Position numbers and translations under genes: made by a program | The notes under the pieces: generated by a model | Told to the model about the DNA's origin: nothing | Databases searched by the model: none | Seen by the model: only the letters and a program-made list of their open reading frames with translations | Shown: piece after piece, positions 33,685 through 41,851 of the stretch | Layout of the letters: each line of letters starts with the position of its first letter | Numbering within the stretch: position 1 is the stretch's first letter | Assembly (NCBI GenBank): GCA_946481025.1 | Contig: CAMLNA010000006.1 | Span: 13,336 to 77,335, forward strand | DNA length: 64,000 nucleotides | Origin: an uncultured Rivibacter sp. | Lineage (GTDB): Bacteria > Pseudomonadota > Gammaproteobacteria > Burkholderiales > Burkholderiaceae | Direction: 5' to 3'

Positions 33685-34833
33685 TCAGCGCGGCGGCGGG
33701 TCGTCGGCACGACCTGCCAGCCCGATCGCCTCGGCCAGCGTGCCGCCCAGCGGGGCCGCACGGCTGCCCAGCAACCGCAGCGCCAGGCGCTGGAAGGCGG
33801 CGCGGTCGGCGGTGTCGCCGGCCAGCACCGCCTGCGCGTAACGCGCCGACAGGCTGCCGGCGTCCAGGCCGAGGGCGCGCTTGATGGAGGCTTCTGCCGC
33901 CTCGCGGCGGCCCGACAGTGCGTCCACCACCGCCATGCCACCGTGAGACTCGGCGAAGTTGCGGTCCAGGGTGAGCGCCCGCTCCATCGATTCGCGCGCG
34001 CCGGCCAGGTCCTGCTGTGCGATCTGGCACCAGCCGAGGCCGTGCCAGGTGCCGATGTGCTGCGGCACGAAGCGCACCGCCTGCTCGTAGGCGGCGCGCG
34101 CCTGCACAAGGTCGCCCAGCCCCATCAGCGCCGCGGCCCGCATGGACCACAGCCGGCCGTCCTGCGGCGCCTGCTGCAGCGCGGGTCCCAGCAGGGCCAG
34201 TGCTTCGTCGGCGCGCCGCTCCAGCGTCAGCACGCCGGCCAGCACGGCCACCGTTTCGTGGTGGCGCGAACCGGCGCCCCATGCCGCGTGGGCCAGCTCG
34301 CGTGCGCGTGCCGCGTCGTCTGCATCGAAGTACAGCATCGATGCCACGCCTTGTGCCTGTGCATCGCGCGCCGCCGGCACACTGCGCTCCCAGGCCTGCA
34401 GCGCAGCGGCAATGCCGTCGCGCGAACGCAGGCACCGCAGCAACCCTGCCAGCGCGCCGGGCGGCACGCCCCCTTGCGGTTCGTCCACCAGGGCCTGCCA
34501 CACCGGCACCGCTTCGTCGTGGCGCCCCTGCAGCCACAGCGCATAGGCCAGGTTGAAGCGCGAGGCTGGCACGAGCGGCCCAGCCTCGGCGATTGCACGT
34601 AGCACGAGTTCTGCCTCTCCGGCACGGCCGAGCGCCAGCAGCACCGAGCTCCTGAGGTGGGCTGTCGCGGCCGCGTCACCGGGGCTGGCCTCAAAACCGT
34701 CGATGAGCGACAGCGCCGCCTCGGCGCGCCCGGCGGCCAGGCCCTGGTGCACGGCTTCCTGCAGCAACGGCAGGTTGCCGGGGTCGCCGCGCAGGAAGCC
34801 GGCAAGTTGTTCGAACACGGTGGGGTTGGACAT
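33685..34833 (-). CDS. TPR-repeat protein at the end of the flagellar operon
   Basis: 382 aa of tandem TPR-like helices (ALWLQGRHDEAVPVWQALVDEP; RAAALMGLGDLVQARAAYEQAVRFVPQ; LGWCQIAQQDLAGARESMERAL). No signal peptide or membrane segment, so a cytoplasmic scaffold is likely. It follows a 119-aa gene by 30 bp in the same direction as fliA and the flagellar genes and is probably the last gene of the run. A link to flagellar assembly, glycosylation or export is inferred from position only. Confidence 0.82.
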   Translation of the reverse strand: MSNPTVFEQLAGFLRGDPGNLPLLQEAVHQGLAAGRAEAALSLIDGFEASPGDAAATAHLRSSVLLALGRAGEAELVLRAIAEAGPLVPASRFNLAYALWLQGRHDEAVPVWQALVDEPQGGVPPGALAGLLRCLRSRDGIAAALQAWERSVPAARDAQAQGVASMLYFDADDAARARELAHAAWGAGSRHHETVAVLAGVLTLERRADEALALLGPALQQAPQDGRLWSMRAAALMGLGDLVQARAAYEQAVRFVPQHIGTWHGLGWCQIAQQDLAGARESMERALTLDRNFAESHGGMAVVDALSGRREAAEASIKRALGLDAGSLSARYAQAVLAGDTADRAAFQRLALRLLGSRAAPLGGTLAEAIGLAGRADDPPPR

Positions 34834-34863
34834 GGGATGGCAGTGTCTTGGGTAGGCGCGCGG

Positions 34864-35223
34864 TCAGGGCGCCGCTTGCGCGAGCAGTTGGTCGACAGCG
34901 ACGCCAATGTCCGGCTGCAGCGCAGGGCTGGCCTCCATCGTGCGGACCACCTCGTCGACGACGTGCTGGAACTCGGGATCGTTGACGAGGGCATCGCCGA
35001 ACTCGGCCAGCAGCCGCACCTCGATGAAGGCACGCAAGGCCTTGTGGCGCCGCCGCGGGTTTTCGCGGTCCACGCCGGCCAGCCGCTGCAGCGCCCGTTG
35101 CTGCAACGTGAGCGCAGGGGCCGGGGCGGCGGCGCCCTCCGGCCTGGCAGCGCCCGTGGCGCCACCCGCCTTGGCCTGCAGGCGCAGCAGCACCTGCGCA
35201 ACGGAGCCGAGCTTGTCGATCAC
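34864..35223 (-). CDS. Unknown small helical protein between two TPR genes
   Basis: 119 aa from a GTG 2 bp after the stop of the upstream TPR gene. No family is recognised. It is soluble and helical with an Ala/Pro linker at residues about 25-45 and a conserved-looking C-terminal block (HKALRAFIEVRLLAEFGDALVNDPEFQHVVDEVV). Tight spacing indicates co-transcription with both TPR genes and probably fliA. Confidence 0.6.
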   Translation of the reverse strand: MIDKLGSVAQVLLRLQAKAGGATGAARPEGAAAPAPALTLQQRALQRLAGVDRENPRRRHKALRAFIEVRLLAEFGDALVNDPEFQHVVDEVVRTMEASPALQPDIGVAVDQLLAQAAP

Positions 35224-35225
35224 GG

Positions 35226-35813
35226 TCAGTGCCGCGTGTTCGCGGTGTACGTGGAGATGAGGAAGTCGTGGCTCGGCGGCTCGGGCGCGATGGCCGCCGG
35301 CTCCTGCGTGGTGGCCGTTCCGGCGGCCACGGCCGCCTCGGTGCGTTCGAGCAGCTTGCGCATGTCGGCAGCCAGGGCGGCGTTGTCGCCCGGCAACGCG
35401 AGCCCGGTGCGCAGCGACTGCGCAGCCTGCGCCAGCGCGTCCTGGCCCAGCGCGACGATGCCCTGCGCAAAGTGCCGCAGCGGATCCGTCTCCGGAGCCG
35501 ACAGCAGCGGCGCCAGGATGGACGCGGAATGCCCCGGCGCCTTGAGCGTGAGCCACAGCAGGCCCAGCTGCAGCCGCGCGGGGGCCAGCTGCGGCGCCTG
35601 TTCGACGGCCAGGCTCAGGTGCAGCACGGCGTCGCCGTATTGCCGCGCCTGCGCATGTTCGGCTCCCAGCAGGTAGTGCGCCAGCGGCGCCGCCGGTTGC
35701 AGCTGCAGGTACTGGCGCCACAGTGCGATCGCGGCTTCGCCCTGGCCGGCATGCGTGGCGCCGAGCGCTGCATCGAAGAGGCGTGCGGCCTCGCTGTCTC
35801 TTGGATCGGTCAT
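35226..35813 (-). CDS. TPR-repeat protein downstream of fliA
   Basis: 195 aa from MTDPRDSEA. TPR-like helices occupy residues 10-150 (GEAAIALWRQYLQLQPAAPLAHYLLGAEHAQARQYGDAVLHLSLAVEQAP); the C-terminus is an Ala/Thr/Pro-rich tail. It begins 85 bp after fliA. A cytoplasmic adaptor or chaperone-like role is possible. Confidence 0.75.
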   Translation of the reverse strand: MTDPRDSEAARLFDAALGATHAGQGEAAIALWRQYLQLQPAAPLAHYLLGAEHAQARQYGDAVLHLSLAVEQAPQLAPARLQLGLLWLTLKAPGHSASILAPLLSAPETDPLRHFAQGIVALGQDALAQAAQSLRTGLALPGDNAALAADMRKLLERTEAAVAAGTATTQEPAAIAPEPPSHDFLISTYTANTRH

Positions 35814-35898
35814 GAAGGTCTTTTCTGAAGCAGGGCCTGCGAAGCAGTGCTGCACAGGCCGGGAAGATACACCTGCGGTCCGGTCGTTCCGTCCGCCT

Positions 35899-36636
35899 TC
35901 ACGGCTCGTCACTCGCGGCAGGCGGTGATTGGCCACGCAACATCCCGCGCAGGCGCCGCAGGCCGCTGTGATGCACCTGCGAGATACGTCCTTTCGTGAG
36001 GCCGAGCGTCGCCGCGATCTGGTCGAACGGCTGCTGCTGCAGGTAGTGCCGCTCGATGACGAGGCGCTCCTGCGGCGGCAGGTCCTGCACGGCGTGGTAC
36101 AGGTCTTTGCGCAGCTGGCGCAGCTCGACCGTCTGGTAGGCGCGATCGGGCGTGACTTCGTCGCCCGCCGCGTACATGCCGGTACCTTCGAGCAGGAAGC
36201 CGACGGCCAGCCCGAGCGCCACCTCGGCCAGCCGTTCGAAGGCATCGGCCGCCGGCACGTCCCGGCCCGCCTCGCCCAGCGAAGCCGAACGTTCCTTCAG
36301 CAGACGCTGGCGCACCGCGATCTGCTGCTGCTTCTCGCTCAGCGACTCCACGCCGTCTAGGATGGCACCGGTGATGCGCCGGCTCGCATAGGTCTCGAAC
36401 TTCGCCCCACCATCGGCGCGGAAGCGGTCGATCGACTCCAGCAGGCCGACCATGCCGAAGTGCAGGTAGTCGTCGAACTCGAGCTCGGCACAGAAGCGGT
36501 GCGAAAAGGCCTTGGCCGCCAGAATGCGCACCAGACGGCGGTAGCGCTCCACCAGCGCCTCGCGCACCTGCTCCGTGGGCTGCCGGTGGTAGGCGGCCCA
36601 CAGCTGCTGGTCGTCGCTGGCCTCGAGCTGCGTCAT
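35899..36636 (-). CDS. fliA: Flagellar sigma-28 factor FliA
   Basis: 245 aa. Sigma region 2 (YLHFGMVGLLESIDRFRADGGAKFETYASRRITGAILDGV), region 3 and region 4 (LPPQERLVIERHYLQQQPFDQIAATLGLTKGRISQVHHSGLRRLR) are intact and in FliA order. It directs RNA polymerase to late flagellar promoters. Here it is the distal gene of the basal-body operon, 16 bp after fliP. No flgM anti-sigma gene is in the window. Confidence 0.92.
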   Translation of the reverse strand: MTQLEASDDQQLWAAYHRQPTEQVREALVERYRRLVRILAAKAFSHRFCAELEFDDYLHFGMVGLLESIDRFRADGGAKFETYASRRITGAILDGVESLSEKQQQIAVRQRLLKERSASLGEAGRDVPAADAFERLAEVALGLAVGFLLEGTGMYAAGDEVTPDRAYQTVELRQLRKDLYHAVQDLPPQERLVIERHYLQQQPFDQIAATLGLTKGRISQVHHSGLRRLRGMLRGQSPPAASDEP

Positions 36637-36652
36637 GCGTGCCGCGACGGCG

Positions 36653-37414
36653 TCAGGCGAAGGTGCCCATCAGCGACTTCACGATCAGCGCCCAGCCGTC
36701 GATCAGCACGAACAGCAGCACCTTGATCGGGATCGCGATCGTGGCCGGCGGCACCATCATCATGCCCAGCGCCATGAGCACGCTCGACACCACGATGTCG
36801 ATCAGCAGGAAGGGCAGGAAGATCACGAAGCCGATCTGGAACGCCGTGCGCAGCTCCGACAGCAGGAAGGCCGGCACCAGGTGCACGAAGCGGATGTCGT
36901 CCACCGACTGCGGCTCGGCCGCCCCGGCCAGCTCCACCATCAGCGCCAGGTCGCTCTCGCGCGTCTGCCGCACCATGAACTGCTTGAGCGGCTCCTTGCC
37001 CTGCTCGACCGCCTGCTCCAGCGTGGCCTTGCCGGCACGGTAGGGTGCGTAGGCCCGCTCGTTGATCTGCTCGATCACCGGCGACATCGAGAACAGCGTC
37101 AGGAACAGCGCGAGGCTCATGAGCACCATGTTCGGCGGCGTGTCCTGCAGGCCAACCGCCTGGCGCAGCATCGACAGCACCACCACGATGCGCACGAACG
37201 ACGTCGTGCAGATGAGTACCGCGGGAATGAGGCTGAGCGCCGTGAGCACCAGGAACACCCGCAGCGCACTGGCCACCTCCTCGGTCTGCCCCTTGCCGCC
37301 GATCGTGATCGGGAACGACGGAGCCGCACCGGCCGAGGCCGCCCAGGCCTGTTCGCCCAGGCCGAGCAGCGCGCAGCCGCCCATCAGCAACAGTGCGATT
37401 CGCAGGGCCTTCAT
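36653..37414 (-). CDS. fliP: Flagellar export gate protein FliP
   Basis: 253 aa with a cleavable signal peptide (MKALRIALLLMGGCALLGLGEQAWA), as in FliP but unlike SctR. Family blocks are intact: CTTSFVRIVVVLSMLRQAVGLQDTPPNMVLMSLALFLT and FVHLVPAFLLSELRTAFQIGFVIFLPFLLIDIVVSSVLMALGMMM. It overlaps fliO by 4 bp. Confidence 0.96.
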   Translation of the reverse strand: MKALRIALLLMGGCALLGLGEQAWAASAGAAPSFPITIGGKGQTEEVASALRVFLVLTALSLIPAVLICTTSFVRIVVVLSMLRQAVGLQDTPPNMVLMSLALFLTLFSMSPVIEQINERAYAPYRAGKATLEQAVEQGKEPLKQFMVRQTRESDLALMVELAGAAEPQSVDDIRFVHLVPAFLLSELRTAFQIGFVIFLPFLLIDIVVSSVLMALGMMMVPPATIAIPIKVLLFVLIDGWALIVKSLMGTFA

Positions 37415-37797
37415 GCGCCGGCCTCCGGGGCGCGGCATGCCTTCGACTCCGACAGCAGCGTCGTGGCCGCACCGCTGACCGACAGCAGCAGCTGCCGGCC
37501 ATCGAACTCCACCACGGCGAGCTGCACCTGCGGCGTCAGCCGCGTGGTGCTCACCACGCGCACGGCAGCGCCCTGCGCCACCGGTGCGCCCAGTCCGCGC
37601 CCCAGCCGCGGGCCAAAGCGCCGCGCCATCACCAGCAGCACCACCAGCGCGGCTGTGCAGGCCAGCAAGGCCAGGCCCCAGCCCTGCGCGGTGGGGCCTT
37701 CGGCCTGCTCCGGCTTGAACGGAATGCCGGCCCGGGCCGGCCATGCCGTGGCCGCGCATGCGGCGGCCCCCAGGCGGGCGAGCATCGAAAGCCTCAC
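37411..37797 (-). CDS. fliO: Flagellar biosynthesis protein FliO
   Basis: 128 aa from a GTG forming a GTGA overlap with the fliN stop; an ATG at 37785 is the alternative. A signal-like N-terminus is followed by one membrane segment (WGLALLACTAALVVLLVMARRFGP) and a small cytoplasmic beta domain (VRVVSTTRLTPQVQLAVVEFDGRQLLLSVS), the FliO pattern. It assists FliP assembly. Position between fliN and fliP is canonical. Confidence 0.85.
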   Translation of the reverse strand: MRLSMLARLGAAACAATAWPARAGIPFKPEQAEGPTAQGWGLALLACTAALVVLLVMARRFGPRLGRGLGAPVAQGAAVRVVSTTRLTPQVQLAVVEFDGRQLLLSVSGAATTLLSESKACRAPEAGA

Positions 37798-38138
37798 GCG
37801 GCGCCCCCGTCGACCACCTCGGTCACGCGCACCGCGAACTGCTCGCCCAGCACCGAAAGCTGGCCCCGTGCAATGACGCGGCCCTCGACGCACAGGTCGA
37901 TCGGCATGTCGACTCGGCGATCGAGCGCGAGCATCTCGCCGGCGCGCAGCGCCAGCAGCTCGCCGATCGACGTCTCGGTGCCGCCCACCACGGCCGTCAC
38001 GCGGGCCTTCACGCCGCTGAACAGCCCCAGTCGCCCGCCGAGCAGCGGAGTCCCGGTGGCGGGCTGCGGTTGCAGTTCCTCCACGTCGACGAGGTGCAGG
38101 TGTTCATGCGCCGCGGCGCGGGGGTGGTCCTTGTTCAT
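37794..38138 (-). CDS. fliN: Flagellar C-ring protein FliN
   Basis: 114 aa from MNKDHPRAA, with GAAGGAG upstream. A single SPOA domain fills residues about 40-110 (VKARVTAVVGGTETSIGELLALRAGEMLALDRRVDMPIDLCVEGRVIARGQLSVLGEQFAVRVTEV). FliN dimers/tetramers line the lower C-ring and dock FliH. TGATG overlap with the fliM-like gene. Confidence 0.9.
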   Translation of the reverse strand: MNKDHPRAAAHEHLHLVDVEELQPQPATGTPLLGGRLGLFSGVKARVTAVVGGTETSIGELLALRAGEMLALDRRVDMPIDLCVEGRVIARGQLSVLGEQFAVRVTEVVDGGAA

Positions 38139-38881
38139 CAAAACTCCTTCTGTTCGCGTGCAGACAGCATCTGCACCGCATATCGATCGCCGTGGCGGCC
38201 CAGTTGCACCGGCAGGCGCAAGCCGCCCCGCTCGAGCGCCAGCACGGCGGGCTGGTCCAGCGTCTGGCGCAGGACCAGCACGTCGCCGGGCTTGAGGCCG
38301 GCCAGTTCCTGCAGCGTGGCCTGCGTGTGGCCGATCTCGACCACGGCGCGCGCGCGCACTTGCGCAAACCCTGCGTCCCGATCGGTCCGGCTGGGGCGCG
38401 GCAGCGCTGGGCCGCCCGCCTGCACGTCGGGCGCCGCGCACACGGCCGCAGCCAGGGCCAGCCCGTCGAGTTCGACCGCGAGCAGCAGCCGGCCGCTCCC
38501 CCGCACGCCCAGCGGGGGCACCTGCGGCGCGTCGACCACCGCGGCGCCTCGCGCATCGAGCGCCAGCATCAGGTCGTCGAGGCAGGCCGCCAGGCAGCCC
38601 CCCGCCAATGCGCCCGCAGCAGCCGTCGCGGCCCCGTACAGCGCCTGTGCGAGCCGCGTGTCGCAGTCGGCCGCGCGCCATGACCACCGGCCGGCCGCCA
38701 GGCCGAGCCAGCGGCCCTCGGGCATGCCGTCTGCGGGCAGTTCGTCCAGCGGCTGCACGCGCACCTCGGCCGTCGCCTCGACGCCCCAGCCGCGAGCCCA
38801 CGCCTGCACGCGCGACAGGGCCGACGCGCGCATCGCGTCGATCCGGCTCGCCGGCACCAGCAGAAAAGGCCGCGCCGACAC
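38138..38881 (-). CDS. Short FliM-like C-ring protein lacking the CheY-binding peptide
   Basis: 247 aa from a GTG directly after the flgE stop; typical FliM is about 330 aa. The C-terminal SPOA domain is clear (FAQVRARAVVEIGHTQATLQELAGLKPGDVLVLRQ ... LRLPVQLGRHGDRYAVQML). The N-terminal LSQDEIDALL-type peptide that binds CheY-P and the GGxG-type FliG-contact region are not seen. It resembles SctQ/HrcQ in layout. Position before fliN says it is the FliM equivalent of this system. Confidence 0.75.
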   Translation of the reverse strand: MSARPFLLVPASRIDAMRASALSRVQAWARGWGVEATAEVRVQPLDELPADGMPEGRWLGLAAGRWSWRAADCDTRLAQALYGAATAAAGALAGGCLAACLDDLMLALDARGAAVVDAPQVPPLGVRGSGRLLLAVELDGLALAAAVCAAPDVQAGGPALPRPSRTDRDAGFAQVRARAVVEIGHTQATLQELAGLKPGDVLVLRQTLDQPAVLALERGGLRLPVQLGRHGDRYAVQMLSAREQKEF

Positions 38882-40063
38882 TCATCGCCCCTTCATGTCG
38901 AAAAGTTCCTGCAGCATCTCGTTGGCCGTGCTGATCACCCGCGAGGAGGCCTGGTAGCCGCGTTGCATCACGATCAGGTCGCTGAACTCGGTCGACAGGT
39001 CCACGTTGGACAGCTCCAGCTGCCCCGCCGCGACCGCTCCGAAGCCGGCCTGGCCGGGGCGGCCCAGGCGTGCGGCCTGCGGGTCGGCCGCGGTGAACTC
39101 GTTGCCACCGCTTTGCGCCAGCGCGCCGGACACCTCGAAGCGCGCGATCGCCAGCTGCGCGCCCTGCGCCGTCTGCCCGTTCGAATAGCTGAGCGTGAGC
39201 ACACCGTCGGCGTTGAAGGTCGCGTTGACCAGCGAGCCGGCCGCGAAGCCGTCCTGCGTGGCCACCGACAGAGACGACGACGTGCCCGAAGCGAACGAGG
39301 TCGCTTCGGCGCCGAGGCGGATCGTCACCTGCTGCGACGGTGCGCCGGTGGGCGTGTAGGTGAACGACAGGCTGTCCTCGCCCACGACCGGTCGGCCGTT
39401 GGCAAAGCGCACGTTGCCGGTGGCCAGCGACGTCGTGCCCTCGAGCACCTCCACGCTCCAGCCGCCGGTGGTCTGGGTGGCGCGGCGGAACACCAGTCGC
39501 ACCACGTGCTCCGCGCCGGCGCTGTCGATCAGCTTGCCGCCGTTGACGGTGAATTCCGTCGCGGTGCTCGACAGGTTGCCTGTGAGATCCATGGTCGTCG
39601 TGGCCCGCGCAGCGTTGACGCGCAGGCCGGTGAGCGACACCTCGCCCAGCGTGCCGTCGGCGCCGAAGCCCATGACCGGGCTGCCGCTGGTGCGCGACAC
39701 CAGCACGCCATTGGCGTTGAACTCGAACTGGCCAGCCCGCGTGTACAGCGGCCCTTGCTCCGAACGCAGCACGAAGAAGCCGTCGCCGTCGATCGCGGCG
39801 TCGAGCGAACTGCCGGTCTGGCGCACCTCGCCCGGCTGGAAGTTGACCGTGGTCGCCAGCGTGCTCAGGCCGGTGCCGTATTGCGCGCCCTGCACGTTGG
39901 GCATGCTGCCGCCCGGCATCTGCTGGTAGAAGAGGTCGCCGAACTGCTGGCGCGAGCCCTTGAAGCCGGGCGTGTTGAGGTTGGTGACGTTGTTGCTGAT
40001 GACGCGCAGGCCGCGCGAGAAGCCTTGCAGGCCGGTCATTCCTACAAACAGTGAATCGAGCAT
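38882..40063 (-). CDS. flgE: Flagellar hook protein FlgE
   Basis: 393 aa. N-terminal rod/hook signature LFVGMTGLQGFSRGLRVISNNVTNLNTPGFKGSR and C-terminal LSTEFSDLIVMQRGYQASSRVISTANEMLQELFDMK are those of FlgE. The central variable domain includes DGDGFFVLRSEQGPLYTRAGQFEFNANGVLVS. It polymerises to form the hook under the FlgD cap encoded just upstream. Its presence means the operon builds at least a rod and hook. Confidence 0.93.
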   Translation of the reverse strand: MLDSLFVGMTGLQGFSRGLRVISNNVTNLNTPGFKGSRQQFGDLFYQQMPGGSMPNVQGAQYGTGLSTLATTVNFQPGEVRQTGSSLDAAIDGDGFFVLRSEQGPLYTRAGQFEFNANGVLVSRTSGSPVMGFGADGTLGEVSLTGLRVNAARATTTMDLTGNLSSTATEFTVNGGKLIDSAGAEHVVRLVFRRATQTTGGWSVEVLEGTTSLATGNVRFANGRPVVGEDSLSFTYTPTGAPSQQVTIRLGAEATSFASGTSSSLSVATQDGFAAGSLVNATFNADGVLTLSYSNGQTAQGAQLAIARFEVSGALAQSGGNEFTAADPQAARLGRPGQAGFGAVAAGQLELSNVDLSTEFSDLIVMQRGYQASSRVISTANEMLQELFDMKGR

Positions 40064-40073
40064 GGAAGTTCCT

Positions 40074-40469
40074 TCAGCGGACGGCGGAGATCTGCGACAG
40101 CGGCAGGTTGGGAATGACGGTGCCGCTGGCCAGGCGCAGGCTCAGGCGCGGCTCGCCGCTGCTCAGGTCGAGCTGGGTGATCTGACCGCTCACCGGGCCC
40201 GATTCGAGCTGCACGTCGACATTGCGGCCGATCAGCCCGATCGACTGGTTGGCCGACTGCACCGACAGCAGCGCATCGAGCTTGGTGTTGAGCTGGCGGC
40301 TCTGCTCGAGCGCGGTGAACTGGGCCAGCTGCGCCATGAACTCGGTGTTGTCCATGGGCTTCATCGGGTCCTGGTTGTTGAGCTGGCTCGTCAGGATGCG
40401 CATGAAGTCCTGCAGGTTCAGCTGCGTGCTCGAATTCGCTGTGCTCGAGGACACGGTATCAATCGCCAT
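40074..40469 (-). CDS. flgD: Short flagellar hook-cap protein FlgD
   Basis: 131 aa from MAIDTVSSS. The conserved N-terminal part is present (LNLQDFMRILTSQLNNQDPMKPMDNTEFMAQLAQFTALEQSRQLN). After about residue 75 only a short beta segment follows (VDVQLESGPVSGQITQLDLSSGEPRLSLRL), so the FLG-D Tudor/Ig-like domains of the usual about 220-aa protein are reduced. It scaffolds hook polymerisation. Overlaps the fliK frame by 11 bp. Confidence 0.88.
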   Translation of the reverse strand: MAIDTVSSSTANSSTQLNLQDFMRILTSQLNNQDPMKPMDNTEFMAQLAQFTALEQSRQLNTKLDALLSVQSANQSIGLIGRNVDVQLESGPVSGQITQLDLSSGEPRLSLRLASGTVIPNLPLSQISAVR

Positions 40470-41388
40470 GGGGCTCGCTCCGTCGTGGGGAAAGGTTCGG
40501 GGTCGATGGGTCGCGGCCCGGCCCTGCCGGGTCGCCGGGTTCCGCAAGGTTCGCTGTCTCGTCGAGCAGCTCGCCGTTGAGCCGCACGGAATGCAGCCGC
40601 AGGCCGAGCTGCGCGGCCTGCGCCCGCAAGGCCTGCACCAGGCCGGCGACTTGCGCCGACGTGGCAGCGGCGTCGCGGATCCACGCCACCAGGCCGTCCG
40701 CCGTGCGCTCGAGAAACAGGTGCTGAGGCGTGGCCGGGCCGGCGTTTTCGCGCGGCGCCGTCCTCGCCTCGGTCGCCGGTTCCGGCCCCTGCGCGCCGAC
40801 GACCGGCGCGGGGGGCCGCACCGGCATCTGCAGCGGCAGCAACACGGCCGAGGTCGGCGGCTGCGGCAGGACGGCCATCGGTCGTGCCGGCTCGACCGCG
40901 CCAGATGAAATCACGCCGGGCGGCACCACCGCGGCAGGCGCCGGCATGCGCGGCGCGAGCAGCATGCCGTCGGCGGCCCGGGCAACCGCGCGCTCCGTGT
41001 GCTCCACACGCACTTGCGGGCCGCGGCCGAATGCGGCATCGGCTGCACGTCCGGCGAGGCCGCCGGCAGCGAGGTGACCCGGCACCAGCCCTGTTTCCGC
41101 AGTGCCCGCAGGCAGGCGGCGGGTGGCGGGCGCCATGCCTTCGGTCGACACCGGGCTGGCGAATTCCGTTTGCGCCAGACCAGGCGCATCGGCGCGGCCG
41201 GACCGCAGCGCCTGTCCAGGCTGCCGCGCATCGGCCGCATCGCGCGCATCGCCGTTCCCCGGCTTCATCTCCAGCAACGCCTGCTCCAGCGCCCGCAGCC
41301 AGCCGGCCTGGCGAGCCCGGCCGGCGTTGGCCAGCGCCTTGGTGCCGCCCGCCGTCGCACGCACGGCTTCGTTGTCAACGCGATCCAT
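40459..41388 (-). CDS. fliK: FliK-like hook-length control protein
   Basis: 309 aa from MDRVDNEAV. The first about 210 residues are Ala/Pro/Arg-rich and disordered-looking. The C-terminal about 90 residues (QHLFLERTADGLVAWIRDAAATSAQVAGLVQALRAQAAQLGLRLHSVRLNGELLDE) match the position of the flagellar hook-length/T3S4 switch domain acting on FlhB. The assignment uses position between fliJ and flgD together with composition. Confidence 0.75.
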   Translation of the reverse strand: MDRVDNEAVRATAGGTKALANAGRARQAGWLRALEQALLEMKPGNGDARDAADARQPGQALRSGRADAPGLAQTEFASPVSTEGMAPATRRLPAGTAETGLVPGHLAAGGLAGRAADAAFGRGPQVRVEHTERAVARAADGMLLAPRMPAPAAVVPPGVISSGAVEPARPMAVLPQPPTSAVLLPLQMPVRPPAPVVGAQGPEPATEARTAPRENAGPATPQHLFLERTADGLVAWIRDAAATSAQVAGLVQALRAQAAQLGLRLHSVRLNGELLDETANLAEPGDPAGPGRDPSTPNLSPRRSEPHGD

Positions 41389-41851
41389 CGCGCCCCTCCT
41401 GCCACGTCTGACGCGCGGCATGCTGTTCGTCCTGCTCGCGGTACAGCGCCGCCAGGCGTGCCGCCTCGAGCACTTCGTCCAATCGCTCGGCCTGCCGCTC
41501 CAGGCCGCGCCGCCGCGCCGCCACGTCGGACAGCACCTCATGCTGAGCGGCCTCGGCCTGCTGCGCGACTTCGACCTCGGCCTGCGCTGCATGCACGCCC
41601 GCCGCACGACGGGCGACGTGCTGCTGCGCCGCGGCCAGCAAGGCCGGCTGCAGGCTGCGCCCCGCTTCGCAGATGTGGCGGGCGGCCGCGTGCAGCGCAT
41701 GCAGCTGCGACTCCTGCTGCTGCACCGCACCGCGCCGCGCCTCGGTCTCGGCGCGCGCCGCCTCGAACACCGCGCGCTGCTCGTCCTGCTGCCATTGCTG
41801 CAGCCGCACCGCCTGGCGCACCACATGCAGCCGCCGGCCTGTGCGGCTCAT
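41375..41851 (-). CDS. fliJ: Flagellar export stalk protein FliJ
   Basis: 158 aa, an almost continuous coiled coil (RLQQWQQDEQRAVFEAARAETEARRGAVQQQ). FliJ is the central stalk of the FliI ATPase ring. Its ATG overlaps the fliI stop (ATGA), the canonical fliI-fliJ arrangement, and it overlaps fliK by 14 bp. Confidence 0.85.
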   Translation of the reverse strand: MSRTGRRLHVVRQAVRLQQWQQDEQRAVFEAARAETEARRGAVQQQESQLHALHAAARHICEAGRSLQPALLAAAQQHVARRAAGVHAAQAEVEVAQQAEAAQHEVLSDVAARRRGLERQAERLDEVLEAARLAALYREQDEQHAARQTWQEGRDGSR

